A DNA stretch of 64,000 nucleotides from Plecoglossus altivelis. Lineage: Eukaryota > Chordata > Actinopteri > Osmeriformes > Plecoglossidae. A program made the position numbers and the translations under genes. The notes below the pieces were generated by a model. It was given only the letters and a program-made list of their open reading frames with translations, ran no database searches and had not been told where the DNA came from. How positions within the stretch are numbered: the first letter of the stretch is position 1; each line of letters opens with the position of its first letter. This document shows, in pieces, positions 46,601-55,841 of this stretch. The stretch covers positions 7,100,426 to 7,164,425 of the forward strand of contig BROE01000009.1 in NCBI GenBank assembly GCA_036571765.1, read 5' to 3'.

Positions 46601-49600
46601 ATCCTCTCTCTCTTTGTATCTCTCTTCGTATCTCTCTCTTTGTCTACCTGTATTTCTCTAGCTCTGGGTGGAGGAGAGGATGCCCCTCGCTACATCTGTG
46701 GAACATGGCAACAATCTCCAGGCAGTTCAGCTTCTGCTAAAGAAGAACCAGGTGACTAGAGCAGCAGCTCAGAACATTATCTATCCAAAGTCATCAGAGT
46801 TAGCAGTCCACATGTGTTTTTCAGCAGTGACGATGCAAAGGCACTGTCTAAGGCAAAACTCACAGCAGCAATGTAACAACGCAACATACATTTAGCAGAG
46901 GCTTTTACAGGGTGAGCGGGAATTGAACCTGCGACCTCTTGACAGATTAAAGGTTCTGTTCTTGAGCTGTTTGATCTCCTCTTTCCAGACCCTCCAGAGA
47001 GAGATCGAGGGCCACCAGCCTCGCGTGGACGAGGTTCTGGAGAGGGGCCGCAGGATGGAGGCGGCGGCCAGGGCGGAGGGGCGGCCAGAGGCAGGCAGCG
47101 TGGCGGAGCAAGTGAGGGAGCTGGAGGAGGTGTGGCAGCGTTTGCAGGAGGAGATGGCTAAGAGGAGAGACAGGCTGAATGGATCAGACCAGGCCCAGCA
47201 GTACTACAACGACGCAGGCGAGGCGGAGGCCTGGATAGGAGAGCAGGAGCTCTACATGATCTCTGATGAGAAGGCCAAGGTGAGGAGTGAGGGGACCAGT
47301 GGACCGGGGGACTGGGGGAGCGAGAACATGACATCTCCTTTCTTCCATCCTTCTCTCTCTAACGTCTCTTCCTCATCTCTCATCCCTTTTCCATCCTTCT
47401 CTCTTCCTCTTCTCCATCCCCTCTCCTTCTTCCTCCCTCTCTACTTTCTTTCTTGAATCCTGTATTTTTGAATAATTTCTTCTTTGGTTTTCCCTCTTCT
47501 ATCTTACTCTCCCCTCTCTTTTTCTTCTTCTCTTCTTCTTCTGTCCTCCCTCTCTCTCTCATCTCTCCTCCCTCTGTTGTCCCTTTCTCTTTTCTCTCCT
47601 TCTTCTGTCCTCCCTCTCTCTCTTCTCTCTCTGGTCTCTCCTCCATCCCTCCTCCATCTCTCTCTTCTCTCCCTCTGTTGTCCCTCTCTTTCTCTCTTCC
47701 TTCTGCTGTCCCTCTCTTTCTCTGTTCTCCCCTTCATCTGTTCTCTCTCTCTCTTCTCTCTCTCGTCTCTCCTTCTACTCTCCCCCTCTCTCTCCTCTCT
47801 CCTCTCTCCTCTTTCTATACTCTCTCTCTCTTCTCTGCTCCTTCTGTCGTCCCTCTCCCTCTCTTCTCTCCTCCTTCCCTCTCCCCGCCCTGTCCTCCTC
47901 CCTCCAGGATGAGCAGAGTGCCATGCTGATGCTGAAGCGTCACCTGATCCTCAAGCAGGCCGTGGACGACTATGGAGACTCTATCCGGAAGCTGGCCGAC
48001 CGCGCCCAGAAGATGTTGGCTGAGGACCACCCAGATGGGTGCGTGCTAGGGTTCAGTAGTGGCTTCAGTAACTGGCTGTCAGTCGCACGTCCACTGCAGG
48101 GTGCTCAGGGTTGCTCCCATGGTGGCTGTGTAGTCATGCGGCCCCGTGGAGAAGAGAACCTTCTCATCCTGATCTCCTGACTTATGGTCTCCACCTACAC
48201 TGCAAAAGTGTCCTGTCACATATGAGTGCAAAAATTGAAGTTTTGCGCTCTGCATTCTTAAGGAAAACTGGGCTGCCGGTGGAGTAAGAATGCTATGACT
48301 TGTCATAAACTTTAAGCCACTAAATAAGCCATTAACACAAGAAACAAGTTCAACAAAATAGATCATCTAAAAATATTACGATCACGCTCAGTCTTATTCA
48401 ATTTCTCTCCCTTCTTCTCCCTCCCTCCCTCCCTCCCTCCCAGTGAGACGGTGATCCGCCGGCAGGGCCAGGTGGAGAAGCAGTATGCAGGTCTGAGGGA
48501 GCAGGCAGAGGAGCGCAGGAGGAGGCTGGATCACAGCTACCATCATTTCCTGCTCAGCAGGGAGGTGGAGGAGCTGGAGCAGTGGATCGCTGAGAGGGAT
48601 CTGGTGGCCTCCTCCCAGGAGATGGGCCAGGACCTGGACCACGTTTCGGTGAGGAAGGGGTACACATGGGTTCACACATAGGGAAACACGCTCACACACA
48701 CGGAAATATACACACACAGACGAAAACGTACACATGCCCGCACACAGAAACTCACACACAAACGGAAACACACGTCGACATAAGGAAACACACACTATCC
48801 ATGAAGCATCCAATTGCAAACAGACAGTACACAGAAACATGGAGAAAACACCCACCCACCCAGCCTCGTCATCAGCTCGTCCCCTCCCCCGCCCTGTCCA
48901 GATCCTCAGGGACAAGTTCCGGGAATTTGCGCGGGAGACGGGGATTGTTGGCCAGGAGCGTGTGGACCTCGTCAACCAGACCATCGATGAGCTGATTGAG
49001 GCGGGCCACAGCGAGTCGGCCACCATGGCCGAGTGGAAGGACAGCGTCAATGACAACTGGGCCGACCTGCTGGAGCTCATCGACACACGGGCCCAGCTCC
49101 TCACGGCCTCCTACCAGCTGCTCAAGTGAGGCCCCACGGATAGCTGGCTACTTTCATCTATGCACTTCTGTTTAGTAATTCACACATGTACTGTAACAGA
49201 AGTATTATTGCCATTACAAGAAACTACTGTTATAATTCTAGTCTCAATTACTTACAGCATCCATGATACATTCAGTTATTCATTCATTCATGAATAACTG
49301 AATGTGTTGTGACTGAATGAATTAATCCATCATACATATCTCTATCTTTGCAATATTCACAAAAACATATATTTTATGACCAGATCATGAGTGAGTGAAT
49401 GTTGAGATATGAATCCCTGTGATTGGTTTCCTTTAATGTGCAGTTTACGCTCTGGTTCTATCTTAATTTCCGGGGTGCTTTCAGAAGCCCTTCGGTGTTC
49501 TCTCAAACATTCTTCCTGGTTCTGTTTAACATACTTCTGGGTTCTTTCAAAAGTAGCTCCTGGCTCTGTCCAAACTACTTCCTGGTTCTGTCCGACCTAC

Positions 49601-51832
49601 TTCCTGGTTCTGTTTAGGTACTTCTGTGATGGGAAGGAGCTGGTGTGTCAGATCCAGGAGAAGCAGAAGGAGCTTCCTGACGATGTAGGGGAGGACTTCA
49701 GCAAGGCCGAGTCATTCCACCGCATGCACGCTGCCTTCGAGAGGGACATTACGGCTCTGGGACAGCAGGTGACTTCCAAGAACATCATCGCCCCCTAGAG
49801 GCTACAATACCCTTAACCAGGAAAAAAGGCAAAAAATAGCAGTGCTGCTCCAAAACTTAAAGCACTGTAGTGTGCTGAACTGAAAATGATCAAAGCATAC
49901 ATAATAATATCATGTTATCATAATATGTAATAATTAGATTTAATAAGACTTTGTAGTAACTAGAAAGAACAGGTTCTCACAGTTAACCCTCTCATCAACT
50001 AGCACAACTGTTTTAAAAGTGACGACAGTGATATCTCTCTCACAAGCCAGTTTAACCGACACCTCAGCCCCCCTCTCCCCTCCCCCTCATCAGGTTCAGC
50101 AGTTCCAGGAGATGGCATCCCGCCTACACGCCCAGTATGCGGGTGACCAGGCCACGGCCATCCAGGCCACAGAGAGGGAGGTGATGGAGGCCTGGAAGGG
50201 CCTGCTGGACGCCTGCGACGGCCGCAGGGTGCGCCTTGTGGACACGGCCGACAAGTTCCGCTTCTACACCATGGTCCGGGACCTCATGGCCTGGATGGAG
50301 AGCATCATCCAGCAGATAGAGACCCAGGAGAAGCCCCGGTGAGAGGGGGGGTTCAGGGAGTGGGGTGAGGGAGGGAGGTAAGGGTGCTTTGAAGGGGAGA
50401 ACAGTGAGGAGGAGAGGTGGGGGGATGAAGAAGGGAGAGAGGGTGGGGATCAAGCGGCTGATAACACTGAGATCTTCAAACCTTAATATCACATTACATG
50501 TTATTATATAACATCCTCTGTAATCTCCTCCCCTAACACCTCCCTCCTCTCCTCCCCTCATACCGCCCTCGCGCCACCCTCCATCAGGGACGTGTCCTCA
50601 GTGGAATTGCTGATCAAGTATCATCAGGGGATCCGCTCAGAGATCGACACCAGGGACCCCAAGTTTACCGACTGTGTGGACCTTGGCCGTGCCCTGATTA
50701 CCCGTAAACACAGAGACTCTGCTGAGGTGAGGATCAGAGGTCACAGGGTCAGAAGTCAAGGGGTCAGGGGCTTAAGGCAGTAGAACATCAGTTCAGTAAA
50801 GTGCAGCCTCTTCAAATATATAAACAGTACTTATACATAGTATGGTACTGGGAGTCTTCAAACTCTATTGTTCTATTATAACAATCTAGTGTTTCTGTAA
50901 CAGCATTGTTCTGGTGTGACTAAAACAATTTTGTTCCTCTAAAAGAGATACTGTAACATAATCGTTCTACTAGAAGAGTCTAGTGTTGCTAAAGACATGA
51001 TATATCTGATGTCTGGCTGCTTGTATAGCTGTGAGAGTGCATCTCCTCCACATATAGACATGATGGAGCTGATGTCTGGCTGCTTGTGTACCTGTGACAG
51101 ATCAGGGAGAAGCTGCAGCAGCTGATGGTGAAGAAGCAGGAGATGATGATCAAGTGGGATGACAGATGGGACTGGCTCAGGCTCTGTGAGTCCAACCTCC
51201 TCCCCTTCCCTATCCCTTCATCTACCCATCCACCCATCCATCCATCCCTCCTTCCCCTTCTCATCAGCGCTCTCTGTCCATCCCTCCATCTCCGGGTGAT
51301 ATAGCCTCCTGTGGGACATTTTTCTTCCAGCCTTAGTGGTGACAGACCGATTCAGCCTGCCGAGCGAGTGATGATTAAAAATAAAATGAGCTTAATCAGA
51401 GCCAAAAAAAAGCCATACCAGGCCCGCTCCCCAGGAGCTCTGCGTGACTCATTAATGATCCATAACGTTGTGCAAGACAGACATCAGAATATCGAGCATC
51501 ACAGTTTTTCTCGGTGCTTGAGGAGTAGTTTACATCCTCCTTGTTTGTAGTTCTGGAGGTGTGGTTTGTATCCTCCATTGTTGTTGTTGTTGTGGAGGTG
51601 TGCTTCACATCCTCCATGTTGTCTGCAGTGCTGGAGGTGTGCCAGTTTGCACGGGACGCGTCAGTGGCGGAGGCGTGGCTGATCGCCCAGGAGCCCTACG
51701 TGGCGAGCAGAGACCTGGGCCACACGGTGGACGAGGTGGAGAAACTGCTGAAAAGACACGAGGCCTTCGAGAAGTCCACCGCCACGTGGGAGGAGCGCTT
51801 CTCAGCTCTGGAGAGACTCACCACCGTACGCT

Positions 51833-51892
<60 letters not shown>

Positions 51893-53888
51893 GTATCTTG
51901 TAACCCTGCACTAAACACTGCTTATGTGTATGTATGCATGCATGTGTGTTTGTGTGTGTGTATTTCAGCTGGAGCTGTTGGAGCTGAGGAAACAGCAGCA
52001 GGAGATGCAGCAGTTCAAACTAGACAAGGAGCAGCGCTCAGACAGAGACAGCAGGTCCACACACACACACACACATATACACATATACACCATACACACA
52101 CATAAAACATACACACACACAAACACTCATACACATAGTACATGCAGACAAATACATGAAAACCCACACACACATACATAGGATAGAAAATAATAGAAAA
52201 TAAACTTGAGTTGCCATTCTTTTGTAACAATGTATACCCAAACAAACACATGGACACACAAGTACAGAGATAGTTCTGGTCTGAGGAACTGCACTGGTTG
52301 ACTTTCAAGGGTCTTCCAACTACTAAGACCAAGCTCTCTCTTCTAACCTCCAGGAGAGAAGACACAGGCTTTGTGGAGGACTCCTCCCAGCTGCACACCA
52401 TAGAGGAGCAGACCCTGGTTAGTACTATTTTATCGGTTGATCGGTCTATTAATCCATCTATTTATGAATCAAACCCTTTCTCCCTCTCATTCCCTTTTTC
52501 TCTTGACCTCACCCTGCTTCTTTCTCTCTCTCTCTCCCCCCTCTCCCTCCTCCTCAGTCTGGCTCAGCTGCGGGCCCCAGCTCAGGGCAGCTGGAGGGGC
52601 CGGGGGAGGGCTCCACGGCTCCTATGGTGTCAGAGATGCAGGGCAGCGCCTCTCTGGAGATGGAGGCCTCAGTGTCGGAGCAGACACCCAGGGAGGCAGA
52701 GCGCGCCGCCACCCTGCCTGCCGAACCCCTCCGTGCCCAGGTCGTGCTGCAAGAGGGCATGCTGGGAAGGAAGCATGACCTAGAGGCATTTGGGAAAAAG
52801 GCCTCCAACCGGTACTGTAGACCAAGCTGGCACATTGTACAGTTCTTTTTAAATTCCTCCTTTCATTAATATTTATTCATGTCCCCAAAGGACAATTGGT
52901 TTTACAGCAAGACTAGCACACAGACAAAACAATTTATGCCATATCTTTATGTATTTTTGCCTTCAGCTTCTCTTCTACTTCTCCTTCTTTTTCTCTCTTT
53001 TCTCCTTCTCCTCCTCCCTAAAGGGGTCCTTAGCTGCTATGTGTTTTAAATGGCTTCTCTGTGTGCCTGCTCTAGGTCCTGGAACAACCTGTACTGCGCT
53101 CTGAAGCCTGGACAGCTCTCCTTCTACAAGGACGCCAAGAGCTTCAGTCACAGCGTGACCTTCCACGGGGAAGACCCCCTCCTCCTCGGCAACGCCGTCT
53201 GGGAGCCTCTTGCCAACTACAAGAAGAAGAAGCACGTCTTCAAGCTGCAGTATGAATTTTAAGCTTGCCTTACACTTTTCAAACTCTCTTACTTTCGTTC
53301 TCTCTTCATCTTTCACTTTCTCTCTCTCTCCCTCTCACATTTCCCCCACCCACCCACCCACCCACCCACAACACATCAAGTCTAATTGAGACCTACCACT
53401 CTTTATGTGATCTAAATCCGTGTTGTCCTTTTCCCAGCCTGGCAGATGGCAGTGAATATCTGTTCCAGTGCAAGGATGAGGTGAGGGTTTCACCACACAC
53501 AGGAAGCATTTTAACGCCTATTTTGTTTGTGTTGAGTTTTGACTGATGAGCGTTCTTCATCCAACCCTCCTCACTCCTGCTCCAAGACCCAAACTCTGCT
53601 TCAACACTGACCCTGCTGAATTTGTGTTTAGTTTTGAGCTGTGTGTGTGTGTGTGTTTATGCATGTATTCCTGCATGTGTGTTTGACCATGTGTGTGTGT
53701 TGCAGGATGAGCTCCAGCGCTGGATCCAGGCCATGGACAAGGCTGTTGGAGCCGAGGGGCCAGCGGGGCCCTCAGGGCCCCGGGCCCAGACTCTGCCGCC
53801 TGCCTCCTCCTCCACCACTACCCAGGAGCCCAGCTCAGGAAAGAAAGACAAGGAGAAAAGATTTGGTCGCTTCGCCAAGAAGAAGTGA
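29737..53888 (+). CDS. sptb: beta-spectrin, erythroid/muscle type with PH domain
   Basis: Membrane-skeleton protein that pairs with alpha-spectrin, binds actin/protein 4.1 through its N-terminus and ankyrin through its C-terminal repeats. Coding exons: 29737-29896, 37428-37579, 37763-37936, 38805-38902, 39250-39330, 39497-39612, 39738-39850, 39989-40176, 40300-40417, 40788-40946, 41391-41693, 41973-42123, 42412-43282, 43403-43540, 43661-44420, 44562-44764, 45277-45367, 45455-45601, 45831-46094, 46251-46475, 46662-46751, 46989-47279, 47908-48038, 48444-48648, 48902-49125, 49618-49768, 50094-50338, 50588-50726, 51101-51185, 51629-51825, 51969-52054, 52354-52417, 52558-52811, 53076-53249, 53438-53480, 53706-53888. 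The sum is 7074 nt, or 2357 residues, close to mammalian muscle SPTB (about 2328). SPTB rather than SPTBN1 is favoured by [20 protein letters not shown] and LLEVCQFARDASVAEAWLIA. No frameshift or stop was found. Teleost duplicates exist, so it may be one of two co-orthologs. Confidence 0.9.
29897..30140 (+). repeat. 49-bp minisatellite carrying 5' splice-site copies
   Basis: Five units begin at 29897, 29946, 29994, 30043 and 30092 (48-49 bp). Each starts at a donor-like sequence: GTGAGA (the real donor), ATGAGA (broken), GTAAGA, GTAAGA and GTGAGA. The unit continues GTGGTACTTCCTGTTTACAT then GTGATGGGCTGGTGGTCTGA. The first unit includes the genuine intron start. Confidence 0.92.
30625..31315. 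repeat. polypurine GA-rich tract
   Basis: Plus-strand GAGA/GGGAGA-rich sequence from 30625 to 30720 and again from 30985 to 31315, with few pyrimidines over hundreds of bases. It produces spurious Ser-Leu frames on the minus strand. Confidence 0.9.
31559..32106 (+). promoter_or_regulatory. putative internal promoter and 5' UTR of the alternative sptb exon
   Basis: GC- and purine-rich sequence directly 5' of the alternative exon. A GATA-type site AGATAAG lies at 31563-31569, with a CACCC motif upstream at 31521-31525. From about 31800 the sequence becomes GA-rich with CpGs, consistent with 5' UTR. No TATA box was seen. Inferred from the exon, not seen directly. Confidence 0.4.
32107..32665 (+). 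CDS. sptb: sptb alternative first exon (186-residue N-terminus)
   Basis: Open frame from ATG 32107 (AGCAGCATGAGC context) to a phase-1 donor CAA G|GTACC at 32666, the same phase as the canonical first exon, so splicing to 37428 keeps frame. It ends ILDGRFRQLQ, then D-EREAVQ. The short mammalian SPTBN1 isoform ends its alternative exon QLEGRFKQLQ at the identical junction. The rest is Arg/Pro/Ser-rich and probably disordered. A second in-frame ATG at 32581 would give a 28-residue leader (MRKARWLSFSTSNICFNTIL...), closer to the mammalian length of about 36. The full alternative protein would be about 2490 or 2332 residues. Confidence 0.72.
32690..33040 (+). repeat. G-rich GGTGGAGGTGAGGGT repeat region
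   Basis: Imperfect repeats of GGTGGAGGTGAGGGTG begin 25 bases after the alternative exon donor. The plus (transcript) strand is strongly G-rich with many GGG runs. Confidence 0.85.
34326..34835. repeat. 28-bp decayed tandem array containing CCAAT motifs
   Basis: A GTTCTGCC-like core recurs at 34334, 34362, 34390 and again at 34675, 34703, 34731, 34759, 34787, exactly 28 bp apart in each run, with phase loosened between. Inferred unit: GTTCTGCCNTTGGCCAATCA then GGTCTAGA. About 18 copies, highly diverged. Confidence 0.8.
35193..35637 (-). mobile_element. tRNA-derived SINE (minus orientation)
   Basis: Reverse complement shows an A box TGGCCTAATGGTTAGG (35613-35628) and a B box GGTTTGATTCTCG (35565-35577) at tRNA-like spacing. 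These are followed by the GCCCTTGAGCAAGGCACTGAA-type central segment common to fish V-SINE-like families, a CA microsatellite (35402-35428) and, at 35193-35265, a TTACATTTTATTCATTTAGCAGA-type tail segment. It is probably an internal Pol III promoter retroposon. The tail segment could be a separate element. Confidence 0.7.
37428..38902 (+). CDS. sptb: sptb first calponin-homology domain exons
   Basis: Exons 37428-37579, 37763-37936 and 38805-38902 encode CH1, the primary actin-binding module, residues about 54-165, and the linker toward CH2. Landmarks are [76 protein letters not shown], then IQDIVVETGQADRKETRSA. All phases chain (1, 0, 0, 2). Confidence 0.93.
39250..40176 (+). CDS. sptb: sptb second calponin-homology domain exons
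   Basis: Exons 39250-39330, 39497-39612, 39738-39850 and 39989-40176 encode CH2 (residues about 173-280) and the start of the first repeat region. Landmarks are [59 protein letters not shown] and HYFSKMKALAVEGKRVGK. The intron after 39612 begins GCAAGT, not GT. Phase (GAA G, then AT, giving Asp) requires this GC donor. Confidence 0.93.
40300..44420 (+). CDS. sptb: sptb spectrin repeats 1 to about 8
   Basis: Exons 40300-40417, 40788-40946, 41391-41693, 41973-42123, 42412-43282, 43403-43540 and 43661-44420 encode the first block of triple-helical repeats, residues about 362-1194. Examples are AAMRETWLLENQRLVAQDNF, GYKPCDPQVIRDRV-type spacing, FSSLDYGKDLTSVLVLQSKH and FQGDADDLKAWLLEAKRQ. Exon 42412-43282 (871 nt) is the classic large exon of beta-spectrin genes. 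The heptad register is unbroken and no stops occur. Confidence 0.93.
40614..40647. repeat. (AT)n microsatellite
   Basis: Pure TA repeat of about 34 bp within a CA/TA-rich intron (40418-40787) of sptb. Confidence 0.95.
41165..41260 (+). repeat. SINE-tail-like fragment
   Basis: AACTTCATCCATTTAGCAGA followed by GGTTTTCATCCAAAGTGACA and CCCAAATAGC parallels the sequence at 35205-35265. A dispersed repeat remnant in sptb intron 40947-41390. Confidence 0.55.
44562..47279 (+). CDS. sptb: sptb spectrin repeats about 9 to 13
   Basis: Exons 44562-44764, 45277-45367, 45455-45601, 45831-46094, 46251-46475, 46662-46751 and 46989-47279, residues about 1195-1631. Landmarks are LTLWINEKMLTAQDTSYDEA, RNLHSKWQKHQAFMAELASN, LWVEERMPLATSVEHGNNLQ and YYNDAGEAEAWIGEQELYMI. 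Intron 46752-46988 contains a SINE-like remnant. Confidence 0.93.
45620..45690. repeat. tRNA-like SINE remnant
   Basis: GAAATTGAACCTGGGACCTT then CAGATTTTCAGTCAGATGCT resembles a degenerate tRNA B-box region as found at 46882-46955 and 1884-1975. Intronic in sptb. Confidence 0.4.
46882..46955. repeat. SINE remnant
   Basis: ACATACATTTAGCAGAGGCT followed by GGGAATTGAACCTGCGACCT: the same two-part structure as near 1884 and 35200. Intronic in sptb. Confidence 0.5.
47330..47907 (+). repeat. polypyrimidine intron, about 570 bp CT-rich
   Basis: Almost the whole intron 47280-47907 is C/T (TCTCTCTTCTCTCC-type) up to the acceptor CCTCCAG. It forms an extended pyrimidine tract with many potential branch/PPT registers. 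Open frames here are low complexity and not coding. Confidence 0.92.
47908..51825 (+). CDS. sptb: sptb spectrin repeats about 14 to 17 (ankyrin-binding and tetramerization end)
   Basis: Exons 47908-48038, 48444-48648, 48902-49125, 49618-49768, 50094-50338, 50588-50726, 51101-51185 and 51629-51825, residues about 1632-2090. Repeats 14-15 (47.9-49.1 kb, with ILRDKFREFARETGIVGQER and NDNWADLLELIDTRAQLL) form the ankyrin-binding region in this family. The last partial repeat (CQFARDASVAEAWLIAQEPY and following) pairs with the alpha-spectrin N-terminus to make tetramers. It is intact here. Confidence 0.93.
51837..51892. repeat. (CT)n microsatellite just after a donor
   Basis: Starts 11 bases downstream of the donor GTACGC at 51826 of an sptb exon. 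Confidence 0.9.
51969..52417 (+). CDS. sptb: sptb C-terminal switch exons (51969-52054, 52354-52417)
   Basis: Exon 51969-52054 encodes LELLELRKQQQEMQQFK and ends AG|GTCCAC, a weak donor directly followed by CA repeats. Reading through the donor stays open to a stop at 52179-52181, giving a His/Thr-rich tail of about 42 residues and no PH domain. Splicing to 52354 continues REDTGFVEDSSQLHTIEEQT toward the PH domain. The switch falls near residue 2119, about where mammalian SPTB diverges between its erythroid and muscle C-termini. Confidence 0.8.
52558..53888 (+). CDS. sptb: sptb linker, PH domain and C-terminus (4 exons)
   Basis: Exons 52558-52811, 53076-53249, 53438-53480 and 53706-53888. 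An acidic Ser-rich linker is followed by EGMLGRKHDLEAFGKKA and SWNNLYCALKPGQLSFYKDA, then YKKKKHVFKLHLADGSEYLF, QCKDEDELQRWIQAMDKAV and a basic tail KDKEKRFGRFAKKK with stop TGA at 53886-53888. The PH domain gives phosphoinositide-membrane contact in long beta-spectrin isoforms. The C-terminal KRFxxFxKKK ending is shared with SPTBN1. Confidence 0.93.
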
Positions 53889-54151
53889 GAAGGCGGACGA
53901 GGGAGATTTTCAACACCACCTCAGCAGTGAGAGGAATTGTGTACAATCAGTAGTGTACAATCAGTGAAGTCTAGCTTTTTATCACTATAGAGATTTTTTT
54001 ACTTTTAATTTGTGAGAATTCAAATATAATGAAACATTGTAGTTTAGATTTGCCTGTATTTAAGCAAGTTTGTCATTGCAATAGTACACCTAAAATTACC
54101 ATTTTGTTCTGTGTGTCCTTTTTTGACAAAATTGCAAAGTTCAAATATTTA

Positions 54152-54157
54152 AATAAA
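54152..54157 (+). terminator. sptb proximal polyadenylation signal
   Basis: AATAAA 264 bp after the stop codon, in AT-rich context. Confidence 0.55.
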
Positions 54158-55733
54158 AGCACAGGAATGCTCTTTTCACACTCAACCAAAGAATCTTTGT
54201 AAAATTCCTAATTTACTTGACTAAAATAGCTTATCTTTGCTTGTCTGGCATGCTTTGATATTTGTGTAACGTGTTCTAGGACGTAGGACTAGTGGGAGTA
54301 CCAGTTAATCTGCCTTATTTCATCAAATGGTTGTGAACTGTAATACTGTGTAGGATTTAGGAACTCCTCACTCCAGACCACTTGAACCAGGTTAGTGGCT
54401 TTCATGTTCATGGTTTGCATTTCCAACAGTGAATCAATGTTTAACCCTGGCTGTGTGGCTGATAGATAGGAAAGTCTTTTACAGTGCTAAACAGTGGAGC
54501 CACAGTCACACATGGATGGATGGATGCCTACTGATCCATCTAGGGACTCGGAGGGTTTGTCTTCCTGAAGGGTTGGACAGGTGTGGACTGTTAAGACACG
54601 TCAGAGATGAGCAGGAAGAGTCTATATAATAAGTTATGTGGACACCCGAAACAGATTATAGCTTCAAGTAGAACTCTAAGTTTTAAGGAAATTTGTTTTG
54701 ATTGCCTTTGGTTCAAATGCACTTGTATTAAACTGCAAATTTAATTTATATTCATAGAGCTACAAATGCATGAACTGTAACTTGGTGCTGCAGAAATGTT
54801 TCTCACGCTTTCAAAACTAGACCAATTTGATAACACAATTTGTTGTACAGTTGCAAAGTACAAAGTACACATAGTAAAATGTATTGCATGTTATCATTTC
54901 TTTAACTTTATTTTCGTCCAACTTTTCCAAATGCCTGCCAAAGTCCAGGACAAACCAGACAAAATCTAGACCGCTTTTCCAAATCACATGGCAGCATGTC
55001 TATGAGGAAAATGCCTGGTACAGTATATCTAATGGGAACATGCCTATTAGAAAAGAATGTGTTCAAATGAATGTAAGGAGACAGGAGGTGATGTACGCAG
55101 GGACAAGGATATTCTAAATAAAAGTATAGATTTGATTTCAAATCACAGCTATCTTTTAGTCACATGTAAAGTGGAATCACTGAGAATGTAGCTTTAATTT
55201 TCATCATGTGATGTAAATCCACCTACCCATGCACTACAGAATGTGTTTTTGTAACATGGATACCAGTAACGATCATGATTCAGAGAGGAACGTCATTAGT
55301 CATCTTGTTTTACTTTAGGCGTAACCCCAAGGTCTTGATATGGTCACTGCATCCTTCAGAAAAGGAGATAATCAATCCTTGTAGGGCCGCGTGACCCTTG
55401 ACCTTACTGAGGTGTCTCGGGTAGAAGCTGTGTAAAAGCAACTCTCACAGGGCTCAAAAGAAAAAATCCACATCCATAAATCGGCCTACGACAGTGGAAA
55501 AGCCTTAACATAGGGCCTGTGGTATTCATACTACAGTATAAACATAGCTTCAGCATTAGTCGAACAGGAATATTGAGCGCTCTTACTTGCCATCATTATT
55601 CAGATGCCGTTGTTACGCTCAACTCACTTTCCTTCTCCTTCCAGCCCATTTCTGTTTATATCAGCATTTTCTACAGAACTATGTACAAACAAATGAACCG
55701 CAAATGTCTCATACATTTTGAGATAAACTTGGG

Positions 55734-55739
55734 AATAAA
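55734..55739 (+). terminator. sptb distal polyadenylation signal
   Basis: AATAAA in GGGAATAAACTTC context, followed by A-rich then GT-rich sequence (GGCTCTGTGTTTCC), a plausible downstream element. It lies 97 bp from the opposing snap23 signal. Confidence 0.6.
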
Positions 55740-55835
55740 CTTCTGAAAAAAACTGGCTCTGTGTTTCCTTGATGTACTCGGTTATCGTGGAGGATTCAGA
55801 CAAAGACAGTCATAAGAAAAAAAAAAAAAAAGACA

Positions 55836-55841
55836 TTTATT
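55836..55841 (-). terminator. snap23 polyadenylation signal
   Basis: TTTATT on plus reads AATAAA on minus. Immediately beyond it, in the direction of transcription, lies a T15 tract (plus-strand A15, 55817-55831). Confidence 0.6.

Larger units (their letters stand above)
53889..55760 (+). other. sptb: sptb 3' untranslated region
   Basis: AT-rich sequence after the stop codon with three AATAAA hexamers, at 54152, 55117 and 55734, suggesting short and long 3' UTRs. No other gene was recognised; short open frames here look random. Confidence 0.65.

Noticed and set aside
47453..47929. Ser-Leu-Pro-rich frames of 140-160 codons in the CT-rich sptb intron
   Set aside because: Low-complexity translation of a polypyrimidine tract; out of phase with the adjoining exons.
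51924..52181. His-Thr repeat frame as a normal coding exon
   Set aside because: Only 51969-52054 is supported as exon; the rest is CA repeat. Kept only as a read-through hypothesis in the findings.
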